64,000 nucleotides of DNA from Trema orientale (taxonomy: Eukaryota; Streptophyta; Magnoliopsida; Rosales; Cannabaceae), in NCBI GenBank assembly GCA_002914845.1, contig JXTC01000027.1:1404034-1468033 (forward strand). The letters are read 5' to 3'. Made by a program: the position numbers and the translations under genes. This document shows positions 34,285 through 47,869 of the stretch, one piece after another. Below the pieces are notes generated by a model. The model was given only the letters and a program-made list of their open reading frames with translations, did no database searches and was not told where the DNA came from. Numbering within the stretch: position 1 is the first letter of the stretch; each line of letters starts with the position of its first letter.

Positions 34285-34807
34285 GGTTTTAATGGCACAA
34301 ATGGTTCTTGAACTATTCAATTTATAGCAATTTGATCCTCAAAGTTTCAATTTTAGCAATTAAACCTTTAAATTTTCCGATTTGAGACAATTTGGTCTTT
34401 AGACTGTCTAAATTACAACTTGCTATTAAATTTCTGATGTGAGGAATACGTGATACTGTGATAGTATTTAAAAGTGTACTTGAAAGATAATTTTAGAATT
34501 TTAAGCACAAAAATATATAATTACAAATTTATTTTTCTAAATTTGCACATCTAAGAACCCCTAAAAAATGCAAATAATATATTTTTGCTTCTCTCTAAAT
34601 CCTTTTACTCTATTTTCTCTTAATATACTTTCAAATGCTACATCGTGCTTCTGTGCGTTTTTTATCAGAAATTTAACATCAGATTGGAGTTTAAATATTC
34701 TATTGCTTTAAATTAGAAAGTCTAAGGGCTTAATTGACACAATCAAAATTTTAAGGACCAAATTGCCACAGGTTGAATAGTTCAGGGACCATTTGCGCCA
34801 TAAACCC
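34285..34807. mobile_element. MULE-type MITE upstream of the SR gene, 523 bp
   Basis: Ends GGTTTTAATGGCACAAATGG and, reversed, GGGTTTATGGCGCAAATGG. The inner inverted blocks read CTCAAAGTTTCAATTTTAGC against AAAATTTTAAGGACCAAATT. Flanks AAAATAATA (left) and AAAATAACA (right) match in 8 of 9 bases, as expected for a Mutator-like duplication. Same family as 52483-53014. It lies about 100 bases upstream of the likely 5' UTR of the SR gene. Confidence 0.7.
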
Positions 34808-35916
34808 AAAATAACAAGCCCTGTCGTGAAAACGACGTAGTATAGGGCATGGAAGAAATTGGTATCAGATTTAGAAGTTAGAAACCCTAGTCGTTCTCCT
34901 TCTCCCTCACCCTCCTCAGTCATTTTGGCCGCTCGACTCTCTCTCTCTCTCTCTACGCTTCTCCGTCTTTGTCTACCTCGCGCCTCAGCTCGCTCGTTGT
35001 TCAGCCTCAGCTTTCAGATTTTGTGGTAATTTTCTAAAATTTTGCATATGTAGTGTACTTTATCACGCAATACTCTTCTAGATATACGTTTCTGTACTAC
35101 AGCTTTAATAACCTATTATCTTTGTGAGATTCGAGCTAATTGGGTTTTCCATTAGTTAATATGATTTTGCTAAAACATTATTCAATTTTCATATTTGTGG
35201 TGTTTAATTTGCAATTTTGTTAAGTTTTTTCCTTCTTTTCTTTTTTTTGTTACACTTAAATTTCCATTACTTTGGCTAATTACATGAAAGACATGAGTTT
35301 TGTTAAAATGCCACTGCAGACTATTTTGGATTTTAAGGATTTGTATTAATACCCACTTGAGACTATTGTGGGATTGTTTTTTTATTTTTTAGATACTGGG
35401 ACCTCCTGCCGAGCTCTACAATTTTTTTTAGGCACAAAAGTCTAGCTTTATTGTTAGGTAGGTTTCGATGAGGAATCATACCCCGGACGTCATGGGGACT
35501 ATGTTTAGCATTTTACTTAGGGTTCTACAACGTATTTTCTTCCCCTTTATGACAACCCTTTATTTTCTTGTAATTGATTTTGATAGAGCTGTCCCTCATT
35601 TGAGTGTTAGATGCGTGTATTGTATATGTAAAGGTTGATCTTGCAACATCTTTGTTTTCCAGTTTTGCTTCTATGTTGCTTTTGAGTTCTAGTGTATGAT
35701 TTAAAAACTAGCATTAGTAGTGGATTGGTGCTTTTTAATTTCCTGTAAAATTGATAGCTTCCGCTAGAGTATTAAAATTTTGTTATTATACATATCTATC
35801 TATTTGATAAGAAGCGAGAAATAGTTTTGTTTATGTTATCGTACTGTGTCAACTGCTCGATTTTCTTTTTCTATTTCTAATCAGTTGAAACTGGACAGAG
35901 TACAATTCTTGGTAAT
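34808..35916 (+). promoter_or_regulatory. SR gene promoter, 5' UTR and 5' UTR intron
   Basis: CT-rich leader with a CT microsatellite at about 34936-34954. A donor TTTTGTG|GTAATT at 35025/35026 and an acceptor TCTAATCAG|TTGAAACTGG at 35884/35885 suggest an intron of about 860 bases in the 5' UTR. The exon bases 35885-35916 lead to the ATG. Inferred from splice signals only. Confidence 0.55.
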
Positions 35917-38900
35917 ATGAGGGGAAGGAGTTACACTCCATCACCACCAAGGGGTTACGGTAGAAGAGGAAGAAGTCCAAGCCCTAGGGGCCGGTATGGA
36001 GGTCGTGGTAGAGATCTTCCTACTAGCCTTCTAGTTCGTAATCTTCGCCATGACTGCAGGTTTGTCCTGATGAACTGTTTAAGTTTATATTTTCTCAGTT
36101 AAAATTTTTATTTATTGCCTTGTTGACAAGTGAAGAATGATGAGAATTTGTTGTCTTAATTTCACCATGAAATATGGATTATTACTATTTGTATAAATTG
36201 TGCTATGGCATTTGAATGTCTAAATCTTTGTTAAAGTATTATCAAAGTTCAATTGTTTGCTTCATTTGGCAGCAATATTTTGTTTGTATTCTATTGTTTT
36301 TACGGTAGATTTTTGATTGATTCCTAGAAGAATGGTTTTTATATTAAAATTGTCTCGTGTTACAAGTATTTTTCATTCGGATATATTGTCACATTCTTAC
36401 TATGATGTGTGCTGTTATGCAGGCAAGATGATCTTCGCAGGCCATTTGGACAGTTTGGTCCTCTTAAGGATATTTATTTGCCAAAAGATTATTATACTGG
36501 GTGAGCAATAGCGTAGTTTACTGTATTGATCCGGTGGCTTTATTTGTCAAATATTTAGTTGACGAAATTTGTGTGTTCCTATTTATTTTTCCTTAGGAAA
36601 TCAATATTTAGTTTCTCCCTGTATTTTTGTGGAGTCGTGCCATATTGCTTTGAATTTCATCTTTTAAGACATCATTAACTGAAATGATAGTCAAACTTGT
36701 ATTTAGTATTTGTCTTCTCGAATAGCTTTGGCTTGATGGGCATAATAAAATTTGGTGATCTTGTCCACGCGGTCTCTTATTGTCTTCATTTTATCTCTTA
36801 AGAAAGAAGGGATAGTTTTAAGCAATCCTAGTGTTTCATACGTTGGGGTTTTTGTTTTGACAAGTTAAAAGAACTTCAAAATCTGTCTTTATTGAGATGT
36901 GACCAAGCAGGTTCTGTTATGCTTCTCCTCTAGAATTCCTTTCTAATATGGGGATTTTTTTTCCTTCATTGACTCTTTTTGTATCACTAGCTGGGTGCGT
37001 TTATTGAAGTTGTTGAGGTTTAACAGTGAATTTAAAGTTTGGAAGACATCAATCAAGTAATTAGAGTTCTATTGGAGATGATGTTAATGATAGTGAAGAT
37101 TTGAAGGAAGTTGAGTTTGAATACACAATGTGAAGATGTTCCAAGTCTTGAAGAATTTCAAGTCATCTTAAAACTGACACTTGCAAGGTCAGCAGCCTAG
37201 TGCTTGCTCTTTTATCATGAGCGTCCATATTATTGGGGATAATTTCGACAAATTTACTAGTAAAAGGTTTATGGTATGCAAAGGACTTGTCAAGAACTCA
37301 CGATATTGCCCTTCGATGTGGCTCATGTCCTTCAATGTCAAGTACTCATGATACTCTTCCACTTTCTTTTCTTTGTTTTTTTCCTTTTTTTTCCGAAATA
37401 TTTTTTTCCAGGGAGCCGCGTGGATTTGGTTTTGTCCAATATGTTGATCCTGCTGATGCCGCAGAGGCTAAATATCATATGGATGGTCAGATTCTTCTTG
37501 GTCGAGAGGTAACTGTTGTGTTTGCTGAGGAGAATAGGAAGAAGCCATCTGATATGAGGGCACGGGAGCGGGGGAGGTAAATTATTGTTACTTTTGTTAT
37601 GTGGAATTGATAATATTAAAATAAATTCTNTCTCTCTCTTTTGGTTTGCGATTGATGACCGTCGGTCGATAAATTTTACCTAGTTAGTTAGTATGGTGTG
37701 ATATTCTCATTACCTGCTGAATGTTATATGGGAACCAATACTAGTATTTGTTTGCAACATTCTTGCTACTGCTTTAGGTGATGAAGCTTAAGACAGTGTG
37801 CTGATCAAGAATTATTAGTTGACAATATCGTATTTCTCTTGTTGATTCTTTTAAGTTGCATTGTACTTGTGCAGCCGGGGGGGTCGCTACCGTGATCGGA
37901 GACGTTCTCCTCCTCGATATTCCCGATCCCCACCTCCACGTCATGCAAGATCTCGGTCCCGTAGCCGGGATTATTATTCCCCTCCTAAACGAAGGAATTA
38001 TTCACGGTAATTGATGCTTATGTTTTGCTCCAGTTTCTTTTTTGTATGATTTTACTTGAGGGTTTTCCTTTGGGGGTAAGATAAACCTTTGGGGGTAAGA
38101 TAAACAATTTTTTCTCTATATGCCCCAGGTCTTCCTTTTAAATTTAGTTTTTCCCTAGACTTGGGCCTTGGGAACTACTGTTCAGGTGAGGGGTTGAGTC
38201 CTGAGTGGACTGCATTTGTGATAGTGGGTGGAACGTTACAGAACAGTCAGTTGGGGTTTGCTTGAGTGGTTTTTTGTGGTTCACTAGGTTTTCCGTTGGT
38301 CTCTAGGTGAGATAAGTGATGATAATGGTTTTGTTCAATGCATCAGTTCAGCTCCTTTAAATTACTGAATTTCATTTTGTCTATCTACAGTTATTATTGT
38401 TTGTGTGTGGGTGCTTGTGCTCTTTTTTTTTCCCCCCCTGTTAATATTGGTGGGCTACGTAATGAGAGATTATTCTGATTCCTTATCCATAATCCTGCTC
38501 AAAGCATAGTGAAAGCAGGATCTATTCTCAAATGTCCTTGAAATTGTGTGGAAAGTGACTTTACCAACTCAAGTAGTTGGCATCTTAAACTTTCATTGGT
38601 TGTTTTAATGGTTCTAATCAATTTTCTTCTGCTCATGTATGTGATGAAATCATGTCTTTCATATTCCTATCCAGGAAAAGTTTTGTAAATTGATCTGCCC
38701 ATAGTCTTGTTAATTCTGGTTCCTGCTATCTTATATTCTTGGTCCAGGATCTGTTGCATTGTACTTTCCTGTAGTTCTAAGGGGAAAATGTCTGTTTTTT
38801 TTTTTTANAAAAAAAAAAAAAAAAAAAAAGAAACTGTCTTTTAAAAAACCAATAAAAAAATTGTGAGGTTCTCATAGTTGTTTTCCCTATTGTCTTGTGC

Positions 38901-39179
38901 TCTTGATTTTCAATATATCAATGTGGTGTTTTGTGTCTTGCCAGATCCGTATCACCCCAGGAGAGAAGGTACAGTCAAGAGAGGTCATACTCACGGCAGA
39001 GTCGGGAGAGGTCGTACTCACGGTCTCCACCATATAATGGATCAAGAAGCCGTAGTCAGAGCCCAGCTAGGGGTCCAAGCCGTAGCAGAAGCAGAAGCCA
39101 AAGCCCAAAGCGGAGCCTCAGCCGAAGTCCAAATCACTACCCTGAGGCTCCAAATGGAGCTAGGTCTCCTACTCCATGA
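35917..39179 (+). CDS. SCL30A: Serine/arginine-rich splicing factor, SCL30A/SCL33 type
   Basis: Plant SC35-like SR protein that works in spliceosome assembly and splice-site choice in nuclear speckles. Five coding exons in phase: 35917-36059, 36423-36500, 37412-37576, 37875-38006 and 38945-39179, 250 aa. The N-terminal extension MRGRSYTPSPPRGYGRRGRS is the mark of the plant SCL subfamily. One RRM at about 37-118 has RNP2 LLVRNL and RNP1 RGFGFVQY. Residues 129-250 form an RS tail with many SRS, SPP and RSR steps, the target of SR protein kinases. Intron 2 is long (911 bases), and long introns in this family are often alternatively spliced. Two ambiguous bases (37630, 38808) fall in introns. 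SCL30A and SCL33 are close paralogues, so the symbol is provisional. Confidence 0.92.
38795..38829. other. Poly-T/poly-A junction with an ambiguous base in SR intron 4
   Basis: A run of T (about 38795-38806) meets a run of A (38809-38829) at A-N-A (N at 38808). This would fold into a hairpin and is a classic site for sequencing or assembly error. Confidence 0.7.
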
Positions 39180-39715
39180 ACACTAGGGTAAAGAACTAAT
39201 GTTTGTAAGCTTAGAGGGACAGTGACATGTTATCCTATCGTTTGATTTCATGTAGATTTCAGACAAGTTTGATGTTAATTTGTGCTGCTTGATGGGATTT
39301 AATGTCTCTTTATGTTCTATTCAGATTGAAATTTGTGCTAGAGGAATATAAATCTGATGTTAGAAAATCTTGATTCTATGTTCTCAAAGAATGTGTGCTT
39401 CTTTCTCCTTTTTTTTGTTATTGTTTTTTTTTTTTTCAAGTCATGCCATTTAATTTAGATGCGTGTAATTCATGAATGAGGTAGCTTTATTTTGGAATGA
39501 GATGATGGCAGACGGGATAGTAAGAAGAATCCATCGTAATTGTTTTATGAGAATCATAATTAGAAGTGAGGATTTTCTTGTAGGGAATAGTCAGTGGTAG
39601 TACTTGTCTTTGAACGGTTTATTTTAGTGGAATATAGTTGCTTTTTCGGCCCCCGAACTAATGGCAAAATCTCATTTTGGTCCCAAAAATTTGAATTTCT
39701 CATCTTGATCCATTA
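39180..39715 (+). other. SR gene 3' UTR and flank
   Basis: No further coding exon. The 3' UTR probably runs to about 39370. A T-tract lies at 39425-39438. Nothing else is recognised. Confidence 0.5.
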
Positions 39716-40075
39716 GGGGCCGTTTGGTTCGTCCATTCCATTCCATTGGAATGGAAAATCCATTTGAATAGGTGTTTGTTTCAACAACTCTAAATTTTCT
39801 ATTCAAATGGTCTTTTGGAATGAGTGTTTGTTTTAATAATTTAGTTTTTCCATTCAAATGGTTCATCAGTCACATCAACTATTTGAATGGATTTTTGTGT
39901 CTTGGATGAGAATGGAGGAAAAGAGGTGTTTTTGAATGGTCTATTCCAATACTCCCATTCTAATTATAACCTATTCTACTATTTTTTCCATTCAAATGTC
40001 TTCCATTCCAATTATAACCCATTCCACAATTTCCATTCAAATACACACATTCAAATAGGCGAAACAAACGGGGCT
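39716..40075. mobile_element. Tourist/PIF-type MITE, 360 bp, TTA target duplication
   Basis: Ends GGGGCCGTTTGGTTCG and, reversed, GCCCCGTTTGTTTCGCC. TTA flanks at 39713-39715 and 40076-40078. The interior is made of TTCCATTCAAATGG-type blocks in both orientations. The same family is found at about 60003-61035. Confidence 0.75.
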
Positions 40076-40471
40076 TTAGTTTTTGAAATTGTTTATTTTT
40101 CGTCTTTTTTTAACATTTTCGATTATATATTTAACAGAGATTAAAATGAAACGTTTCTCGATTTTATCGAATTTTAGTGACCAGTGTTTTTTTTCCCCAA
40201 ATATTTGTTCTTGGAGGGAAGGGATTTGAAACTTTCAACTTTAATAATGGAGGTGGGATTGGTTACTAATTAGACGAAGTCTACTATTATGGACCAGTGT
40301 TTAACTTAATTTTGATTGGAAGTCACTAGTAAAAGATTGGGAGAGAAGTCATGGTTTCACTAATAAGAACGAAGCCCCCCTTCATCCACTTCCACCTTTG
40401 CTGGCCTTGCCCGCACTAATCCCAAAATGATCGAGGGAGCCTAATATTTCCTCCATTTGCCATTTAATTTA

Positions 40472-40852
40472 GGGTAAACTATGAAAAAATATCCTAAAAA
40501 AAAGTTTGATTGTTCTGTAATTTAAATTTTGTAGTTTAAATTTTACAAAAAATAATACTTTAAGATTAAGAATTTCTCAAAATTAATATCTTGAGTTGGC
40601 TTTTTAAATAATTTTAACTAGTAAAAGATAATAATATTTTCAAACTTAAAGAGAATAATAAGCACTAATTTAGTTTTAATGGAAGATATTATTATTTTTT
40701 TATTACTAAAATTGGTCACAAAGTCAGTCTAGATATTAATTTTCAGAATTTCTTAATCTTAGTATATTATTTTGTATAGTCTAAACTTGATGGTTTAAAT
40801 TACATAATACTCAAATTTCAAAGTTGTTTTTTTTTTTTTTTGTAGTTCACCC
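40472..40852. mobile_element. MULE-type MITE, 381 bp, perfect 9-bp target duplication
   Basis: Long inverted repeats of about 130 bases: GGGTAAACTATGAAAAAATA at the left, and GGGTGAACTACAAAAAA when the right end is reversed. TTTAATTTA flanks both sides (40463-40471 and 40853-40861). Confidence 0.8.
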
Positions 40853-40861
40853 TTTAATTTA

Positions 40862-43330
40862 ATATAACGTTGATCATAAGTGTCGATGGACTAATAGAGA
40901 ACAAATTTGATAAGTTAAAGGACCAAAATGTCAAATTAAGCACTAAGGTAGTAATTAGTTCTAGAATAAAATAGTATGAAAGAGTGACATTTTCTAATGA
41001 AATATGAAAATGAAAGGTCAAGTACAGAATTTTCGTCATGTTATCCATTAGAAGAGTAGGGCTTTGCATTTTTGTTAAAAGTAAAAAGACGCCTTTGAGA
41101 TCTCCAATGATGTCATGTGATCATGTGAAATGCAACGACGAGGAGTTCAATGTAGGAGATGTAACAAATACGGGATACCACCAGTCTTTCTAGTTCACTA
41201 AGCTCTCCTTTCCTTTTTTTTTTTTATTTTTTATTTTATAGGGAAGTAACTGGTTTGCTTTATCTATTTTTTTCCTGAAGTAATTAGTCTTTCTTTTCCT
41301 AGATTCGTAAGAGGAATGATAAATTCTCTTTTCTCTATTCTCTTATTTTACTTGATAGATAGGCTTTGTTATGTTTGATAATATTATTACAATATGAGAT
41401 TTTAGTGAAGTCCACGTATTAAGTAAAAAGACTAAAGAATAGGAAAAATAATGATCCATTTTTATTATAATCACACCTGTTATACTATAATTTATTGGAT
41501 TTATTTTGTGTATATATAGTATTTAAGCTTTTTTACTAGTACATCAGTTTGTGTAGCAAATCCATTTTTTTTTATTAAGTAATATTATTTTTCCTACTAA
41601 GTAAACCCATAGCTATAATTACTAAGAAAGGGACACCTATTATTGTGAACTGCCAAAATTGGCCACATTTTGCTAAAAGCTCCAATTTTCAACACAAATT
41701 AATTGCACTTTAAAATAGTATTACTCTAATATCGTTCTCTTAGTTTGGTACATAATAGTGTTTTAATTACATTCATCATGCTAACCAACTAAAAAAAAGA
41801 AGTTCTGGTAAAATTTGAATGAATCAAAGATGGTGGATGGGGTATTGGTGTAATCCCATTCCCATGGAATACTTGGACTGGTGGGTCTTTTCTTTGATAA
41901 CATCAGTGGGTGAAAAGGGACATAGTTAGAAAGTGCCAACTTCTTTTTGACGATTGGTACCCTTTGTGTCTCACTTTACAACTAAGGAATTTGCAGGCAT
42001 TTGTTTTCTTCTCTCTACTCTTTTTTCGGTCCTTCTCTTTCCAATACTTCTCCCAAATTTTCCATTTTGTTCATCTCTTTTTGGGTCCCATTTGACCATT
42101 CCTTTATCTAAATATATAGGAGAATCATAGGATACTAGGCATACTCTCCTAGCAATACGAATTCCTATTATTCGTTCATCACAAAAAAAAAAAAAAAAAA
42201 AAAAAAATTCTTATTAATCAACAAACTTTAAAAGACGTTTTGAGAATCATGTAGCAGACTCTGAGCTCATATTGGTCAATGTATTATTTGAGAATGAAAA
42301 GTGTAACTTTACAAAATTTAACTTCATGTTGTTTTTTTTTATTCATCTCTTTCTAAGACATCACCGAAATTCTCCATTTTGTTAATCTTTTTTTGGATCC
42401 CAAATGACCTTTCTTTATCCTAAATCCTAAGTCTATAGGATTTGAAAAATAATATCCTAGTAATGGATTGTTGTAACTCAACCAACTTTTAAGAAGTTCA
42501 GAGATTTACATACCGAACTTCGAGCTCAAATTGGTTATTATTAGAACAAGAATTCAACTTTACAAAATCCAACCTTTTGTTGTTCAGCTCATTTTAAATG
42601 CATATATGAATAAGATTATGCAATATCTGTGATATCATATTCATGGTGCATAGAGCCAACTTTGTTGTCCATCAAACTAGATCCAAAGGGCCAACCTTTT
42701 AGCCAAATTTCCTTTACAAAAGGAATTTCCAATTTTCTATTAACCAAAATCAAGATAAACCAAGAAAACAAAACAAATCTCTTTGCCCCCAACAAATTTT
42801 CGTGGGCCCGAATTTTTCTCTTTAATAAATGAAACAAGGGCCCATGAACATGTTTTTTTTTTTTTGAAAATGAAGGCCCATGAACATTTATACCATGCAG
42901 ATTCACCATTAAATACCCACCGAGTTAAAATTATTATTAATTATTACTTCTTGAAATTAAAAAAAAATATATATATTATTCTTACTCATTTGGAGATTAC
43001 TATCCATTATTGAGCAATGAATTTGAACGGTCCCTTCTCTTCCCACGCGACTTTTCGTCACCTTTTCTTTCAACCTGAGAAAAAATGACTTTTTCTAGAG
43101 GGAAAAATAAAATAAAATATTTAAAAAAATAAAAATAAAAAGTCACCGAATAATAATAATAAAATGGAATAAATTAATTGCAGGGGCAACGATCTCGAGG
43201 CCCCCTTCTGTACCATAACATGCATTTTCGTGTAATAAAATAAAAAACAGTCAATTTCTAAAAAAAATGGACAAAACAGAAATAAACGACAAAAATATAA
43301 AAACACAAGGTTGAACACAATTTAACGTTG
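40862..43330. other. Intergenic, nothing recognised
   Basis: About 2.5 kb without a supported gene. There are T or A tracts at 41216-41225, 42182-42207 and 42851-42864. Short open frames on both strands have no family features. Confidence 0.55.
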
Positions 43331-45182
43331 GTTTCTCACTTCCCCAGTCTTTAGTTCAGTCCAGAGTGAGCTAGTGCAGCTGCCATTAGAAGGTTTGAGA
43401 AATACCCTCTTTCTTTTTTATATATATATTTTTTCAGATTTATTTATTTATTTATTTTAATATCAAATCTTAATTAAAAATAATATGAATACATGAGCTG
43501 AAAAGTGGGGTATAATTTGTCAGAATGAAATGATTTTTATATGGGTACTAATGTTTCTATTTTGTATAGTAGTTAATGGAAGGAGGGTTTATGTTTAAGC
43601 GCTCCTCTGGCTTCCACATTGAAAGAAGCTATTTTTCTTTTTCTGACTTTGTGACACTTTGAAAATCTCTTGGCGAATCTTTTATTAGATTCTCTGTTCT
43701 GGGTTGTACTACTTCACTTCTTTACTTATCTGGGTTTTATGGGAATTGTCTGATTCGTTAGGTGCTTCTAAGGACCTGGATTGAGCTTCTCTAAGGACTT
43801 GGATTGAGCTTCTGAGAAGTTGGATCAGGTATCATTGTCTATTTCTGCTTCTGGGTTTTTTTTTTTTTTTTTTTATAATTTTTTTAATAAGTATAAATAT
43901 ATTAAGGTGGGAGAGAGGATTTGCTATCTGGGTTCTCTATTTCACATTTGCTTTTCATTTTGTATTTTTAATTCTAGTTTCCCCAACTTTCTGAATTCTT
44001 AATCGAGCATAGGCTTTAAAAGAGGTAGGTGTTGATTTTTATCATTGTTTGTTTGTTCAAGAGTAATAATTTTCACCTTTTATTTAAAAAATGTCAGAAA
44101 ATGCTTGAATACAGGGGAATGTAGGTGTTCTGCTGTTTCTTTAAACTTTATGATAATTCTATCTCTAGTGATTTCTCTAAGAAATTGCTTGTGTTGGTTT
44201 TTCCTTTTGGGATTATTTACCTAACCCAGCATCATTTGAAATGATATTACCTTTTTCAATGCTTGAGACTACTGGGCCATTTTTGTTATAGTCTTTTTAA
44301 AACTTAGTGGATAAAGTTAAGGGATATGTTGTAGAGGAATGTATTATATGTAAGCTGATAATTGCATGTCAAAACTTCCTGCACTATTCTCTTCACTATA
44401 ACACAATTTTTTGTTTTCGATTGTACCTTCTCTGCCAGTATCCCTTTGTTATCAATGGTTAACAACATTACTGGTAATCAAGCTTCGTTAAGCATATTAC
44501 CTTAACTATTAGGATTGTTAACACTTTACAAACTATGCACACTGTTGAATCAACATAATGCAGGTTACTCATGATTGGTAGTGGTATGTTACCCTTGGGT
44601 GAGATAAATAAGTGCGAGAGATAACAATTGGATAGACAACTATAAGTTATAATTGCATTTATCACCAGCATTTTTGCATCTCCTAGCTTCTTTAGAAAAC
44701 TAAAAATAGATATAAAGCTTGATTGAATACTAGAAAATCTTCTACATATGATTTATGCTTGTTAGAAGTTGTCATTTTACTTGACCATTATTTCTTCATG
44801 TGCTTATAGATAAAAACGAAAAATAGATGATTTCTTTGTGTTACGGATTTTTTTATTGTTGGCCCCTTTTCTTGGTGAATGGTGAAATGTTGAGTTATTT
44901 TATATTGATTTTTTTTTTCTTTTTTATGGTTATATATTGTACTAGTTATATTTTGTAGCATTTTCTAGAGTTCAAGTGTTTTATTATTTCATATACATTA
45001 TTAGGCTAATTCGGTCAATTATATCTAAAATTCCTTATGTACACGAACTATCAGTTGAAATTGTCTTTGGCTCGTGGGATCTTACTGCAGCTTCTATTTA
45101 TGTGCTGATTTTGGCAGTTGAGGACTTCCTAGTTAAAAGAGACAAAAGTGCAGGTCTAGGTCAAAGTTTTTTGTCAGATCGG
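43331..45182 (+). promoter_or_regulatory. Glucanase promoter, 5' UTR and long 5' UTR intron
   Basis: A probable 5' UTR exon ends at TGGATCAG|GTATCA (43828/43829). An acceptor TTTTGGCAG|TTGAGG at 45117/45118 (or TACTGCAG at 45090) would remove about 1.3 kb. The leader then runs to the ATG at 45183. The proposed first exon carries a perfect-spacing 23-base tandem repeat (next entry). Confidence 0.4.
43768..43813. repeat. Tandem repeat, 2 x 23 bp, in the glucanase leader
   Basis: CTAAGGACCTGGATTGAGCT at 43768 and CTAAGGACTTGGATTGAGCT at 43791, one mismatch in 23 bases. Confidence 0.9.
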
Positions 45183-47869
45183 ATGACGCTTGAAAGATGG
45201 CTTTTCAGCCTGTTTTTACTCTTAGTTGGCGTGTTTTCCAAGGCATCAGGTAAAATAATCTCCTTTGCTGCTGTCTTCTATTGATTTACAGAAAACCAAA
45301 TGCTTCATTCAAGTTTTTATATCTGAACATCTTCGAAAAACCTCATCTCCTTTGCTTGCCTCTGATTACGTATATTTTGTCACATATTATATAATGTAGG
45401 AGAACTATTTTATCTAATAATGCAGGAGTGGCACCATCCCTATGATTTGGAGGACAGTAAAATTTACAATCATGGTTTTAGCAGTTTTTAAAATTTTTTT
45501 TTTGAATTTTGAATTTTTATTTTGTAGGTGCATTTGTGGGGATTAACATTGGCACCGATGTTTCTACTCTTCCATCAGAAACAGATATTGTTGCAATTCT
45601 AAAAGCCCATCAATTTACGCATGTACGCCTGTATAACGCTGATGCTCACTTACTGAAAGCCCTCGCAGGCAGTGGAATAGAAGTGACAGTAGGTGTCACT
45701 AATGAGGAAGTCCTTGGTATAGGGGAGTCTGCGTCAGCAGCCGCAGCATGGATTAATAAAAATGTTGCAGCTTACTTGCCTTCAACCAATATTACTGCCA
45801 TAGGTGTTGGCAGCGAAGTTCTTACCACGATTCCTAATGTTGCCCCAGTTTTGGTTTCCGCTATGAATTACCTTCATAAAGCTCTAGTTGCTGCTAACCT
45901 AAATTTTCAGGTCAAAGTCTCAACTCCACAAAACATCGACATCATCCCTAAGTCTTTTCCTCCCTCCACTGCCACCTTTAATTCTTCGTGGAACTCTACA
46001 ATTTACCAACTCCTTCAGTTTTTGAAAAACACAAATTCCTATTACATGTTGAATGCTTATCCATATTATGGATACACCCGAGGGGATGGCATTTTCCCAA
46101 TTGATTATGCCCTTTTCCGGCCACTTCCCTCGGTCAAGCAGATTGTTGATCCAAACACTCTTTTCCACTATAGCAGCATGTTTGATGCAATGGTGGATGC
46201 TACCTATTATGCAATAGAGGCCGCCAATTTTTCTGGTATTCCTGTTGTTGTCTCTGAAGCTGGTTGGCCATGGCTTGGTGGAGCCAGGGAACCTGATGCC
46301 AATATGGAAAATGCTGAGACCTTCAATAATAACTTGATCCGGCGCGTTCTAAATAACTCAGGACCACCTAGTCAGCCAACTTTGCCCATAAACACATACA
46401 TTTATGAATTGTTTAACGAAGACAAGAGGCCTGGACCTGTGTCAGAAAAAAATTGGGGTGTTCTCTTTACGAATGGGAGTTCTGTTTATCCTTTGAATTT
46501 GGGTACTTCCGGTCAAATTACTGGGAATGGTTCTGCCGTTTTCTGTGTGGCTAAATCTGATGCTGATTCTGATAAGTTGCAAGATGGTTTAAACTGGGCA
46601 TGTGGGCAAGGCCGAGCTAACTGCAGTGCCATACAATCTGGGCAGCCATGTTATTTCCCTGATAATCTTGAAAATCATGCTTCGTATGCGTATAACGATT
46701 ACTATCAAAGGATGCAGAGTGTTGGCGGGACATGCGACTTTGATGGCACAGCTACAACGACTAGTATTGATCCGAGTAAGTTTTAGACTAGTTCTCCTTT
46801 TAATATTCTTTTTTCTTTTTCGGTCATACATTTGTAAGGAATGGAGAAGAGCCCCATCTTTCTGCAAGTCATAGGGGCGCTTCGTTATGATGATTCTCTG
46901 CTCTCGAAGCTTCGTTAGGGAGATTTGACATTTAGTGGCTGGAGACGTGCAAATTTGATTTTGCGGGGATACTTAACATCTTAACTGTATTGATATAGCC
47001 TAGTAGGCCATTCCATTTTTGGACCCAACCTTGATCTTGAGTGTCGTAGAATCTGATAGCAGTCATGGAATTTGCAGTATCGATTCTGCTGGTCAATGGA
47101 CAATAAAATTTGTTGTTCTCTTGGATAATTCTCTTCAAAATACCAGATCTTTTTTGACAAAAAATTTAAAGATGCCCTTTGGCAGACTGAAACAGAGAGG
47201 CTTTTATTGATGAATCTCGTCTAGCAAGAATCGCCTTTGCTCTTAACAAATCTTCAGTCAATTAGTTCTTTCAAATCTAGGAGGAAGAGAAGAATTGTAT
47301 TTTTTATGCATCCTTACTGGATGCTACATTTTTATTTGTTACATACAATTTTTATTTTTATGTTAAGCTATTGTCTTTGGGTTAGTTAGTTATCCAAAGG
47401 AAAAGGGGGAAAAAAATTATGATATTTTGTTGCCTCCATGTTGCACCTTGACACACTACAGTGCATCCCTTTTGAAAGATGTTTCAGCTTAGACATTGTA
47501 CATTTTATATTGTTAGACCATCGAAATATTGATCTACCAGTTTCTTGAATTTCTCTCTGATTTACTTCCTTGTCACAAACTTCTTGCAGGTTATGGAAAT
47601 TGTATATTTACTGGAAGGTGAGAATACGGACCCTTACTATTTCTCATATTTGTACTTGAAAAAACAACATTGAATATTTACTTTTATCAAGGATCTATCG
47701 CTAAACATGAATGTTTTGAAACAGTTCTAATTCGAGTACCAGTGGTGGACTTCTACCTCCCTCCGCTTTGTCGCCCGAGGTTGCTCCAGGATCGTGGAGT
47801 TCAAACCTTCAAATTTCCAAGCTTCAGCTTCTAATATCGGCGGCATTTCCTGCTTTGGTTTTGCTTTGA
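45183..47869 (+). CDS. GPI-anchored glucan endo-1,3-beta-glucosidase (GH17 + X8/CBM43)
   Basis: Hydrolyses beta-1,3-glucan (callose) at the cell surface; related plant enzymes act in wall remodelling and at plasmodesmata. Four coding exons in phase: 45183-45249, 45528-46775, 47590-47617 and 47725-47869, 495 aa. Signal peptide at about 1-22 (RWLFSLFLLLVGVFSKAS), then GH17 from GINIGTD to about 345. The likely acid/base Glu is E119 in GVGSEVL (many homologues have GNE) and the nucleophile E266 in VVSEAGWPWLGG, where the usual ET/ESGWPS reads EAGWPW. The X8 domain (about 365-455) starts at VFCVAK and has the expected cysteines (CVAK, NWACG, NCSAI, PCYFP, TCDF, NCIF). A Ser-rich linker and the hydrophobic tail AAFPALVLL make a GPI signal. 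The start is the first ATG after the leader intron that gives a signal peptide. Confidence 0.9.
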
